Shown: piece by piece, positions 28,208 to 36,009 of the stretch | How the letters are laid out: every line of letters begins with the position of its first letter | Position numbering within the stretch: position 1 is the stretch's first letter | Origin: Acidithiobacillus sp. | Lineage (GTDB): Bacteria > Pseudomonadota > Gammaproteobacteria > Acidithiobacillales > Acidithiobacillaceae | Assembly: GCF_027322205.1 (NCBI RefSeq) | Contig: NZ_DAHVHY010000015.1 | Span: forward strand, 1 to 36,543 | Direction of reading: 5' to 3' | Length of the DNA stretch: 36,543 bases | The notes under the pieces: model-generated | The model's input: only the letters and a program-made list of their open reading frames with translations | Databases searched by the model: none | What the model was told of the DNA's origin: nothing | Program-made: the position numbers and the translations under genes

Positions 28208-29375
28208 CTTGCATGTTCGTTTCGACGAATTAAACAACGACGCTGGGTTGCGTTCCAGTTGGCATCCTAAACCTATGGATGGTCTGTGGGCGCTGTTACT
28301 GACCGGTGGTGCTGCAGTTTTACTGCTGCTGTTTTCCAAGTCATTTGGGTATTGGCAGTACTTGATACTGGGATGTTGGTATGTAGCGCTTTTAATCTCA
28401 GGCCTCTATTGGCGCCCACTTCAAATCATGACCTATGTTGTGCTGGCGTTCTCCATGGTTGCCGTGTGGTTATACAGTATTGGGCAGACCCCGGACAACA
28501 ATTGGCTGATGAGATATGTTCTCCAAGGTGATGCCGCGGCGATGTGGATGAGCGGCTTCCTGCTGCTTGCCACTATCGGGTACGAAATATATTTATTCAC
28601 CTGCAAATCCTCTGTAGCTGCTGCGAGTACGGCCCTGACATGGCTCGGCGTTGTAATGGGATTTACTGCCTTAGGGGTGCGATGGAGAGAAACCTATATT
28701 GGCCATCCGTCATGGGGACATATCCCGGTTGGCAACTTATGGGAAGTGATGTTGTTATTCTGCGCTTCAACATCACTATTCTACCTGTTCTACGAATCGC
28801 GTTATAAGGCGAAAGCCTTGGGCGCGTTTGTAATGCCTCTCGTCGGAGTTGCAGCGCTATTTTTCTTGTGGATAACCTTTGCTCAGCACATGGATAAAAT
28901 AGAGCCACTGATTCCTGCGCTGCAAAGTTTCTGGATGAAGCTCCATGTCCCCATGATGTTTATCGCTTATGCGAATTTCACCATCGCGTCGCTCGTCGGT
29001 TTCGCATATATCCTGGATGGCGTCTCCCAGAAGCGGGGTGGGGGGCTAGCCTTGATTCTTCCTGGCAAACAGGTCATGGACGACATCATGTACTCAGCCA
29101 TTACATTTGGGTTCCTGTTGTTTACTATTTCCACTATTCTTGGAGCGGCATGGGCCGCCCAGGCTTGGGGTGGGTTCTGGTCATGGGATCCCAAAGAGAC
29201 ATGGTCACTTATTGTGTGGCTAAATTATGCAGGGTATCTGCATGCCCGCACAGTTAAGGGATGGCGAGGCACGAATATGGCGTGGTGGTCGTTTCTTAGT
29301 TTGTGGGTTGTGTCATTCTGTTTTCTGGGCGTTAATTTATTTTTATCGGGGCTTCATTCGTATGGCAAGTTATAA
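28200..29375 (+). CDS. ccsA: Cytochrome c biogenesis protein CcsA (ResC/CcsB), haem-handling subunit
   Basis: The 391-residue membrane protein has about eight helices and the tryptophan-rich WWD haem motif WGGFWSWDPKETWSLIVW near residue 320, with conserved His residues nearby. It forms a complex with ResB for haem export and ligation to cytochromes c. AAGGAG lies upstream of the ATG within the resB end, so it is translationally coupled. The many c-type cytochromes in the cluster (Cyc2-like, Cyc1-like, CycA, PetC and the monohaem protein) are likely clients. Confidence 0.94.
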   Translation: MNSLHVRFDELNNDAGLRSSWHPKPMDGLWALLLTGGAAVLLLLFSKSFGYWQYLILGCWYVALLISGLYWRPLQIMTYVVLAFSMVAVWLYSIGQTPDNNWLMRYVLQGDAAAMWMSGFLLLATIGYEIYLFTCKSSVAAASTALTWLGVVMGFTALGVRWRETYIGHPSWGHIPVGNLWEVMLLFCASTSLFYLFYESRYKAKALGAFVMPLVGVAALFFLWITFAQHMDKIEPLIPALQSFWMKLHVPMMFIAYANFTIASLVGFAYILDGVSQKRGGGLALILPGKQVMDDIMYSAITFGFLLFTISTILGAAWAAQAWGGFWSWDPKETWSLIVWLNYAGYLHARTVKGWRGTNMAWWSFLSLWVVSFCFLGVNLFLSGLHSYGKL

Positions 29376-29471
29376 TTACCCATGGCGCGCCGTGACCTGG
29401 CACCTCGGGCGCTGAGATGTTGAGGATGTTTAGAGATCCGCTGCGTGTAGCGCGTGATTACTCCACACTAA

Positions 29472-29570
29472 GATAGCATCGCACCAAAAAGGAGAGGCGG
29501 GAATGGGGCGGTCTATGGACTGCTATGCTATCCCATCCCAGCCACAAGCTGGGACATCCCGCATGCTTTG
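29472..29570 (+). promoter_or_regulatory. Structured leader element, copy D (small lipoprotein)
   Basis: Strand a GATAGC (29472-29477) pairs with a' GCTATC (29527-29532). GGAG is at 29491-29494. Strand b GCGGGA (29497-29502) pairs perfectly with b' TCCCGC (29557-29562). Hairpin 1 is GCGGTC/GACTGC (29508-29513 with 29518-29523, loop TATG). Hairpin 2 is CCCAGC/GCTGGG (29537-29542 with 29548-29553, loop CACAA). Eight bases remain before the ATG at 29571. Confidence 0.82.
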
Positions 29571-29954
29571 ATGAATAAAAAGAATATTAGCTTTCCCTTG
29601 CTGCTATCGTCTATCATGCCCTTGGTTCTGGTCGGCTGTTCTACCGCCAGTACGCAGAACATGCAGCCACTTGCGTACAGCGGTTTGGCGAATAGTGCCG
29701 AGATGGGTAAAATAACCCCTTCTTCTCGACCGACTCCTGTGAAAATTGCGCATGAACCGCAGCGTGTGCATCTGTCAGCAACGACCACGAGCATGCTTGG
29801 CAAATCAGGCGCCATACAACTGGGAAGCCAAACACCTTGTGGTATGGTAGTAAACCTTCGCGGTCCGTTGGCAAAGGTACAGGTGGGACATGCAGCATAC
29901 TGGGTCCTGATCAGCAAGCTGGATGATGCCCAAGGCTGTATAGAACGTCGATAA
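29571..29954 (+). CDS. Small predicted lipoprotein of unknown function
   Basis: The 127-residue protein has a lipoprotein signal with lipobox VGC (Cys23) after a hydrophobic stretch. The mature part is polar with Ser, Thr and Pro in its first half and a compact C-terminal half including TPCGMVVNLRGPLAKVQVG and two further cysteines. I do not recognise the family. The ATG at 29571 is set by leader element D and has no adjacent Shine-Dalgarno motif. That it shares its leader with nrdD, ubiT, ubiV and a cytochrome suggests expression under the same condition. Confidence 0.7.
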   Translation: MNKKNISFPLLLSSIMPLVLVGCSTASTQNMQPLAYSGLANSAEMGKITPSSRPTPVKIAHEPQRVHLSATTTSMLGKSGAIQLGSQTPCGMVVNLRGPLAKVQVGHAAYWVLISKLDDAQGCIERR

Positions 29955-30126
29955 AGTGTTGCCTGTTTATAGTTCAGGCTCTCTCGCAGCAGCGCGATGA
30001 TGGATAGGTTGGGCGTCAGGCCAGGTATTTTCAGTAGGTTGTGTGACTGTATCGTGAATAAATGGGATTGCTTGGGCTGCTTCTGTTTTACTGTAAAAAC
30101 TATGAGACTGGTTGAGGGGATAATGT

Positions 30127-30576
30127 ATGTCTGGGCAGCAGAATGACTTAAAATACACTTCAGCCGTGGCATTGGACGAGGTTAGCGTGGCGCCATCCGC
30201 TTTTTTCGGTTCACTGCTAATATTCTTTATCAGCATTCCATTTGTGGTTTTTGGCAGTGGCTTTGTTGTAATGATTGGGGCGGTAATAATTGTCTTATCA
30301 TTGGTTGACGCAGCAAATATTGCGACATTAATGTTAACCACCAGTTGTCTTGTTGATAATGGTACCCTAGTGATAAAATATGGTATGGCGCGACGCCTAA
30401 ATATTTCCATACCGGCGACAGCTATTCGAGATGTAAAGATTAAACAAACGTGGATTGGCGCGAAATTTAAATATGGCTCCGTAATCATTGTAGGTGATGA
30501 TGTAGGGGTTATGGTGCAGTATATAAAAAACCCGTTGGCTGCAATGGAAGCAATTAACAAATCCATTGGTAGGTAG
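30127..30576 (+). CDS. Membrane protein with a PH-like (DUF304/bPH2-type) domain
   Basis: The 149-residue protein has two closely spaced hydrophobic helices (about residues 25-70) followed by a beta-rich domain of about 70 residues beginning SCLVDNGTLVIKYG. This plan matches small bacterial membrane proteins with a PH-like domain. Function is unknown. A GAGGGG motif lies a few bases before the ATG. It stands between the small lipoprotein and the cytochrome b561-like gene on the same strand and may belong to the same transcript. Confidence 0.65.
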   Translation: MSGQQNDLKYTSAVALDEVSVAPSAFFGSLLIFFISIPFVVFGSGFVVMIGAVIIVLSLVDAANIATLMLTTSCLVDNGTLVIKYGMARRLNISIPATAIRDVKIKQTWIGAKFKYGSVIIVGDDVGVMVQYIKNPLAAMEAINKSIGR

Positions 30577-30681
30577 CCACGACAAAACCAAAACGCATTA
30601 TATGGCCATATGTACATACCAAAAGTCGAGTATCAGCCCGCGATGTTGCGATCGTCGCCAATCAATAGAGAGGTGGTCAGA

Positions 30682-31281
30682 ATGTCCAATAGCGATGTCG
30701 GTATCACAACCAAAGGTTGCGTAACCGAATTTGATAATACGACTAAGACGATACATACGGTTATGGCTATCGTATTGACTATTCAGATGGTTATTGGGTT
30801 GCTTGTTCATGACCCGCGCACGAAATTATATCTATATGCGCACGAATACGTTGGTATCGCGTCAACGATTGTTATTTTGGTCGAATGGCTATGGATATAT
30901 ACTGTGTCTCAGTTCTCTGTTTTATTCCCATGGAATCGCGCGGGTATGCAACAGGTTGTTAGAGATATAAAAAACTTGGGGAAACGCATCCTCCCTGAGG
31001 GCGGCAACACGGTTGGGCTGTCAGGGTTTTGGCATGGAATCGGAATAACATCGTTTACGTTGATGGCGTTAACCGGAATACTATTGCTTTTGGTTTTACC
31101 TCGTGGGAACTCGATACTTGGCCTGCACTCAAACGATTTTGTGCTATATACCGAGTTTGCTGTGGTCCATAGGGTAATATCTTATACTGCATGGGTGTAT
31201 CTTGGTGGACATATACTTTTTGCCATTCTTCATGAACTCAACGGGAAGGGTATCATCGGAAAAATGTTTCTTTATAAATAA
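30682..31281 (+). CDS. Cytochrome b561-like membrane protein
   Basis: The 199-residue protein has four hydrophobic segments and His residues spaced as in the bacterial cytochrome b561 / Ni-Fe hydrogenase b-subunit fold: His in KTIHTVMAIV, YAHEYVGIA, FWHGIGITS and VVHRVISYT...GGHILFAILHE. Such proteins carry electrons between quinone and periplasmic partners. The ATG at 30682 has AGAGAGGTGG five bases upstream; the frame is open to 30610 without a good signal. Its electron partner could be one of the periplasmic cytochromes of the cluster, which is an inference from location only. Confidence 0.8.
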   Translation: MSNSDVGITTKGCVTEFDNTTKTIHTVMAIVLTIQMVIGLLVHDPRTKLYLYAHEYVGIASTIVILVEWLWIYTVSQFSVLFPWNRAGMQQVVRDIKNLGKRILPEGGNTVGLSGFWHGIGITSFTLMALTGILLLLVLPRGNSILGLHSNDFVLYTEFAVVHRVISYTAWVYLGGHILFAILHELNGKGIIGKMFLYK

Positions 31282-31461
31282 TAAATAGGATCTTATTTGG
31301 GTGTTGGCGGCAGCGTGACTATCATGATGGTCCCTGGTATTCAGGATGGTGGTGCTATTAGGTTGTGGTTGTCCCAATAATTTACCGCATAGGAGGCCCT
31401 CAGTGGTTATGTTTTACTACCGTTTGTGCAGCGCTATTGCTAACGGATTATAGCCGCATCA

Positions 31462-32316
31462 ATGCCCAAGGAAGCAATAAGCTATGATTCACTCCGGAAA
31501 GGATTTTGTCACCCGGAAGTGGTGGGGCCGCCGCCCGTCGTCCTCAGCATTGCGGGCTCTGATCCCAGTGCGGGTGCGGGCGTGCAGGCCGACCTGCTGA
31601 CCCTGGCCAGCCTGGGCGTGCATGGCTGCACGGCGGTGACGGCGCTGACCGTTCAGGATTCGGTGAATGTACGTGCCTATACGCCGGTGAATCCGGAGCA
31701 TACCGTAGCGCAGGCCCGTGCCGTGCTGGAAGATATGTCCATACGGGTCATCAAGATCGGGATGCTGGGAAGCGCGGCCATGGTGGCCGCGGTGAGCGCA
31801 CTGCTGGCAGATTATCCGCAGATTCCCGTGGTGCTTGATCCGATACTGGTAGCTGGAGGTGGCACGGCCTTGGCCGAGACGGGGTTACGCGAGGCCTTGG
31901 TCGCGGACTTGCTGTCGCAAGTCACGGTGATGACGCCCAACGGGCCGGAAGCACTGGCCTTGTCTGGCGCTGACGATTTGCCTGCGGCGGGTGCCTGGCT
32001 CAATCACCATGGGGCGGAGTGGGTACTGATCAGCGGGGGGCACGGCGAGGGGCCGGAGCTGGAGAATATGCTGTTTCACGGTGAGACCTTGCAGCGGACC
32101 TTCCGGCAGTCCCGGCTGCCCCACCGCTACCACGGCTCGGGATGTACCTTGGCCTCGGCGCTGGCGGCGGGTCTGGCGCGTGGTTTAGCCATGGAAGAGG
32201 CCGTGGCGCGGGCCCTGGATTTCACCCATGCTTGCCTGGCGCATGCTTACTCGCCGGGGAAAGGACAGTATTTTCCGGATCGATGCTTTGGGGCGCGTGG
32301 GCATCGGGAGGGATAG
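31462..32316 (+). CDS. thiD: Hydroxymethylpyrimidine / phosphomethylpyrimidine kinase ThiD
   Basis: ThiD phosphorylates the pyrimidine moiety of thiamine twice. The 284-residue ribokinase-fold protein has SIAGSDPSAGAGVQADL near residue 30, the VLDPILVAGGG and MTPNGPEALAL segments, and the GSGCTLASALAAGLA anion hole near the C-terminus. The start is uncertain: the ATG at 31462 adds about 20 residues before the normal N-terminus, and GTG at 31519 or 31522 is an alternative. No TPP riboswitch was recognised upstream. It lies two bases before thiE. Confidence 0.93.
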   Translation: MPKEAISYDSLRKGFCHPEVVGPPPVVLSIAGSDPSAGAGVQADLLTLASLGVHGCTAVTALTVQDSVNVRAYTPVNPEHTVAQARAVLEDMSIRVIKIGMLGSAAMVAAVSALLADYPQIPVVLDPILVAGGGTALAETGLREALVADLLSQVTVMTPNGPEALALSGADDLPAAGAWLNHHGAEWVLISGGHGEGPELENMLFHGETLQRTFRQSRLPHRYHGSGCTLASALAAGLARGLAMEEAVARALDFTHACLAHAYSPGKGQYFPDRCFGARGHREG

Positions 32317-32317
32317 G

Positions 32318-32971
32318 ATGGTCGGGCAGAGCCCCCTTATTTCCGGGCTGTATGTCATCACCGAAGCGCGCCTGATGCCGGAGCCCGTTTTTCTGGCGCG
32401 GGCCGAGGCGGCGCTGCGCGGGGGGGCGCGTATTCTGCAATATCGGGACAAGGGCGATGTTGTGGCCGAGGCACCGCGACGGCGGCGGCAGGCAGGGGCT
32501 TTGCGGGAGCTTTGCGCGCAGTACAACGCCCTTTTCGTCGTCAATGATGATCCCCTGCTGGCGCAGGCCATCGGGGCACCCGCCCTCCATGTGGGAGCGG
32601 AGGATGTGCCCCTGGCAGCGTTGCGTGGGCAGTTGGGGCGCGCCATACTCATCGGGGTTTCCTGTTATGGATCGGTGCGGCAGGCGCAGGAGGCGGCGGC
32701 GCTGGGGGCGGATTATGTGGCCTTCGGGTCCTTTTTCGCCTCTCCCAGCAAACCGCAGGCACCGGTGGTCAGTGTGGATCTCCTGACGGCGGCGCGTGCG
32801 GTTATTGATCTGCCGATTGTGGCCATCGGTGGCATCACGGAGGCCAATGGGGGTGCATTGATCGCGGCGGGTGCGGATGCCCTGGCGGTGATTTCCGGCG
32901 TTTTTGCCGCAGACGATGTGGAAGGGGCGGCCCGACGCTTTACCGCCCTGTTCAGTAACCGTAAGGAGTGA
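32318..32971 (+). CDS. thiE: Thiamine-phosphate synthase ThiE
   Basis: ThiE joins the pyrimidine and thiazole phosphates into thiamine phosphate. The 217-residue TIM-barrel protein shows ILQYRDKG near residue 38, [30 protein letters not shown] near the pyrophosphate site and [10 protein letters not shown]. The frame is open to 32228 but the ATG at 32318, two bases after the thiD stop, has AGGGA upstream and gives the standard length. Confidence 0.94.
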   Translation: MVGQSPLISGLYVITEARLMPEPVFLARAEAALRGGARILQYRDKGDVVAEAPRRRRQAGALRELCAQYNALFVVNDDPLLAQAIGAPALHVGAEDVPLAALRGQLGRAILIGVSCYGSVRQAQEAAALGADYVAFGSFFASPSKPQAPVVSVDLLTAARAVIDLPIVAIGGITEANGGALIAAGADALAVISGVFAADDVEGAARRFTALFSNRKE

Positions 32972-32973
32972 CG

Positions 32974-34266
32974 ATGACGCAGACTTCACACGCCCTGTTC
33001 AGTGCGGCGCAACAATGCATTCCGGGCGGGGTTAACTCGCCGGTCCGGGCTTTTCACGGCGTGGGCGGTGACCCGATTTTCATCGACCATGCCGAAGGAC
33101 CCTTCTTCTGGGATGTGGAAGGCAAGCGCTATATCGATTATGTGGGTTCCTGGGGGCCGATGATTCATGGTCACGGCCACCCGGAAGTGCTGGCAGCGGT
33201 GCATGCGCAGGTGAACAAGGGTCTTGGCTTTGGTGCGCCTACCGCCATCGAGGTGGAAATGGCGGAGCTGGTTTGCTCTCTGGTGCCGGGCATCGAGTCG
33301 GTGCGCATGACTTCCAGTGGCACCGAGGCGGTGATGACCGCCATTCGCCTGGCGCGTGGTTACACCGGGCGCGATAAGATCATCAAGTTTGAGGGCAATT
33401 ATCACGGCCACAGCGACAGCCTGCTGGTAAAGGCTGGTTCGGGGGCGCTGACCCTGGGCCAGCCCTCGAGCGCGGGGATTCCGCGCGAGGTGAGTCAGGA
33501 TACCCTGGTGCTGCCGTATAACGACCTCTCCGCGGTGGAAGAAATGATGGCGCAGTTCGGTTTTGATGTCGCGACCATTATCGTCGAACCGATTGCCGGC
33601 AACATGGGTTGTGTGCCGCCGGAGCCGGGCTTTCTGGAAGGCTTGCGTGCCGTGTGTGATCAACATGAGTGCGTGTTGATTTTTGACGAAGTGATGACCG
33701 GATTCCGGGTGGCGGTGGGCGGCGCGCAGGCGCTCTACGGGGTGCGGCCCGATCTGACCACGCTGGGCAAGATCATCGGCGGTGGTCTGCCGGTGGGTGC
33801 CGTCGGTGGCTCGCGGGAAATGATGGAGTATCTGGCACCCACCGGGCCGGTGTATCAGGCGGGGACGCTGTCCGGTAATCCGGTGGCCATGGCCGCTGGC
33901 CTGACGACCTTGCGGTTGCTGACGGTGCCGGGTTTCCATGCGCGCCTGGCGGCACAGACGGCCATGCTCTGCAAGGGCCTGGCGGAACGTGCCAAGGCCG
34001 CTGGTATTCCTATGCAGATCAATCAAGTACCCGCCATGTTCGGCTGGTTCTTTGCGGAACAGCCGGTGCGTGATTTTGATGCGGTCATGGCCGCCGACAG
34101 TAAACGCTACGCGCGCTTTTTCCATGGCCTGTTGGCGCGCGGGGTGTATCTCGCCCCCAGTGCCTATGAGGCGGGTTTCCTCTCGGCGGCCCACGGTGAC
34201 GCCGAGATCGCCGCCACCCTGGATGCCGCGGAAGCCGTTTTAGCCACGCTGAAGGAGGACGCATGA
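32974..34266 (+). CDS. hemL: Glutamate-1-semialdehyde 2,1-aminomutase
   Basis: HemL is the PLP enzyme that makes 5-aminolevulinate from glutamate-1-semialdehyde in the C5 haem pathway. The 430-residue protein has [11 protein letters not shown] at the N-terminus, [10 protein letters not shown], and the PLP lysine in [20 protein letters not shown] ends five bases before the ATG at 32974, so this is preferred over the GTG at 32968. It overlaps the HIT gene (ATGA). Haem supply fits the demand of the cytochrome-rich cluster upstream. Confidence 0.97.
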   Translation: MTQTSHALFSAAQQCIPGGVNSPVRAFHGVGGDPIFIDHAEGPFFWDVEGKRYIDYVGSWGPMIHGHGHPEVLAAVHAQVNKGLGFGAPTAIEVEMAELVCSLVPGIESVRMTSSGTEAVMTAIRLARGYTGRDKIIKFEGNYHGHSDSLLVKAGSGALTLGQPSSAGIPREVSQDTLVLPYNDLSAVEEMMAQFGFDVATIIVEPIAGNMGCVPPEPGFLEGLRAVCDQHECVLIFDEVMTGFRVAVGGAQALYGVRPDLTTLGKIIGGGLPVGAVGGSREMMEYLAPTGPVYQAGTLSGNPVAMAAGLTTLRLLTVPGFHARLAAQTAMLCKGLAERAKAAGIPMQINQVPAMFGWFFAEQPVRDFDAVMAADSKRYARFFHGLLARGVYLAPSAYEAGFLSAAHGDAEIAATLDAAEAVLATLKEDA

Positions 34267-34658
34267 GCACCCTGTTCACCCGCATCATCAACGGCGAAAT
34301 TCCGGCGCAGAAAGTGCTGGAAGATGATCGTTATCTGGCTTTTCTCGATATTCGCCCGGTGCGGCCGGGGCACACCCTGGTCATTCCCAAGATCGAGCAT
34401 GATTATATTTTCACGCTGGATGACGAGACCCTGGCCGGGTTGCTGCCCTTTGCCAGACGTGTCGTGCCCGCGCTGGAGCGGGTCACCGGCTGCAAGCGGG
34501 TCGGGGTCATGGTGGCGGGGCTGGAAGTACCGCATGCCCATGTGCACCTGATTCCCATGAATGCCATCCCCGACCTGAATTTTGCCAATGCCAAAGATAC
34601 ACCGGCGGAGGCGTTGGCGGCGATGGGGGATAAGATACGCGCGGCGTTGCGGGGGTAA
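34263..34658 (+). CDS. HIT-family nucleotide-binding hydrolase
   Basis: The 131-residue protein has the histidine triad HAHVHLIPM near residue 93 and the N-terminal CxxC-free opening [19 protein letters not shown] typical of HinT-like hydrolases of purine nucleoside phosphoramidates. The start overlaps the hemL stop and AAGGAGG precedes it. The role next to haem genes is not evident. Confidence 0.92.
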   Translation: MSTLFTRIINGEIPAQKVLEDDRYLAFLDIRPVRPGHTLVIPKIEHDYIFTLDDETLAGLLPFARRVVPALERVTGCKRVGVMVAGLEVPHAHVHLIPMNAIPDLNFANAKDTPAEALAAMGDKIRAALRG

Positions 34659-34690
34659 AGGGTAACCCGCATTCACAGAAAGGGTATCCC

Positions 34691-35017
34691 TTGCGTCTGT
34701 TAAAAACGTCCTGGAGGGGCTTGTGGCTACCTTTATCGGCCTTGTGCATGATATGCGCGGGCGGTGGGACGCTGGCCGCCGCTAAAGATTGTCCGGCTCC
34801 CGTCGACATCAACCACGCCGATGTGGCCCAGTTGCGCTGTCTGCACGGCATTGGCGAAAAACGCGCCGCCGCGATAGTCGCTTTCCGGGAGGCGCACGGC
34901 CCCTTTCCCGGCCCGGCCTCCCTGGCGGCGGTCGTTGGTCCCAAGATGGCGCAGGCGCTGCGCGAGAGGGTGGTGGTGACCCCCATTTCGCGAGGCGTTT
35001 TGCCGAATCGCCCTTGA
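34691..35017 (+). CDS. ComEA-like helix-hairpin-helix DNA-binding protein
   Basis: The 108-residue protein has an N-terminal hydrophobic signal (about residues 10-30) and one ComEA-type unit with VDINHADVAQLRCLHGIGEKRAAAIVAFR, which contains the helix-hairpin-helix motif. Such periplasmic proteins bind incoming DNA in competence or act as general DNA-binding proteins. The start is a TTG at 34691; an ATG at codon 20 would cut the signal. It has two Cys, in KDCPAPVD and LRCLHG. Confidence 0.82.
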   Translation: MRLLKTSWRGLWLPLSALCMICAGGGTLAAAKDCPAPVDINHADVAQLRCLHGIGEKRAAAIVAFREAHGPFPGPASLAAVVGPKMAQALRERVVVTPISRGVLPNRP

Positions 35018-35040
35018 CAGAAAAAACCGCGCTGTTAAGG
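35014..35040 (+). promoter_or_regulatory. Candidate promoter for hemC
   Basis: A perfect TTGACA at 35014-35019 overlaps the end of the comEA-like gene. A weak -10 (TTAAGG at 35035-35040, spacer 15) follows. The gap to hemC is about 50 bases. Confidence 0.3.
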
Positions 35041-35088
35041 TGAATGGCCTATTCTTCTCCCGATCATCATTAGAGCCGCCGACCAGAT

Positions 35089-36009
35089 ATGCCGCACCAC
35101 CTTCGCATTGGTACCCGCGCCAGCCCACTGGCCGTCTGGCAGGCGGAGCATGTCCGCGCCGCCCTGTTGCGGCATCATCCGGGAATGACGGTCGAGATCA
35201 TCACCATGACCACCAGCGGCGACATTCTTCTGGATGCGCCCCTGCATGCGCTGGGCGGCAAGGGCCTCTTCGTCAAGGAAATCGAGGATGCCCTGCAGCA
35301 GCAGCGGGTGGATATTGCCGTGCACTCCATGAAGGATGTGCCCGCACAACAGCCCGATGGTCTGGAGATGGTCGCCATCATGGCCCGGGAAGACGTCCGG
35401 GATGCCTTCGTCAGCAATGCCTTTCTGCACCCCGATGCCCTGCCGGAAGGCGCGCGGGTGGGCAGTTCCAGCCTGCGGCGGCGGGCGCAATTACTGGAAC
35501 GCTACCCCCATCTGCGGGTCGATGACTTGCGCGGCAATGTCGCTACGCGCCTGCGCAAGCTGGATGAGGGGCATTATGAGGCGATCATCCTTGCCGCCGC
35601 GGGCCTTAAACGCCTGGGTTTATCGGGTCGTATTACCCACTTGCTGGATATGGACTGCTCTCTGCCGGCAGTGGGGCAAGGGGCCATAGGCATTGAGGCG
35701 CGCAGCGACGACCGGCGGACCCAGGAACTGCTGGCCCCCCTGGCCGATGCCGATACCCACAACTGCGTGCTGGCTGAGCGCAGCATGAATCGGGTGCTGG
35801 GCGGGGACTGTCGGCTGCCGGTGGCGGCGCTGGCCCAATGGCAGGGGCCGCAAATGCTCCTGCGCGGGCTGGTCGCCACCCCGGACGGCCGCCGGGTACT
35901 GCATGCCGAGGCGCGGGGCAGCGACCCCGTTGCCCTCGGCATGACCGTCGCTGCGGCGCTGGTCGCGCAAGGGGCGGCACAGATAATCGAGGATGTCAGA
36001 AACACATGA
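35089..36009 (+). CDS. hemC: Porphobilinogen deaminase (hydroxymethylbilane synthase)
   Basis: HemC joins four porphobilinogens into hydroxymethylbilane. The 306-residue protein has RIGTRASPLAVWQA at the N-terminus, HSMKDVPAQQPDGL near residue 83, RVGSSSLRRRAQL near 127, and the dipyrromethane cofactor cysteine in GGDCRLPVAA near 243. The stop overlaps the hemD start by four bases. No obvious Shine-Dalgarno motif precedes the ATG at 35089. Confidence 0.97.
   Translation: MPHHLRIGTRASPLAVWQAEHVRAALLRHHPGMTVEIITMTTSGDILLDAPLHALGGKGLFVKEIEDALQQQRVDIAVHSMKDVPAQQPDGLEMVAIMAREDVRDAFVSNAFLHPDALPEGARVGSSSLRRRAQLLERYPHLRVDDLRGNVATRLRKLDEGHYEAIILAAAGLKRLGLSGRITHLLDMDCSLPAVGQGAIGIEARSDDRRTQELLAPLADADTHNCVLAERSMNRVLGGDCRLPVAALAQWQGPQMLLRGLVATPDGRRVLHAEARGSDPVALGMTVAAALVAQGAAQIIEDVRNT

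Noticed and set aside
8597-29570. Interpretation of the five similar leaders as a dispersed mobile repeat (REP or MITE type)
   Set aside because: Copies differ in sequence but keep pairing, have fixed spacing to start codons and always lie in the sense orientation of the gene; a mobile repeat would not show this.
29528-30172. 214-codon minus-strand frame opposite the small lipoprotein
   Set aside because: It overlaps leader element D and the lipoprotein gene, which has a clear lipobox; no motif in the antisense frame.
31282-31461. TPP riboswitch before thiD
   Set aside because: The conserved CUGAGA and GCGNAGGGA-type segments were looked for and not found.
32986-34194. 402-codon open frame antisense to hemL
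   Set aside because: Shadow of the hemL coding sequence, rich in His and Arg as expected from reverse-complement codons.
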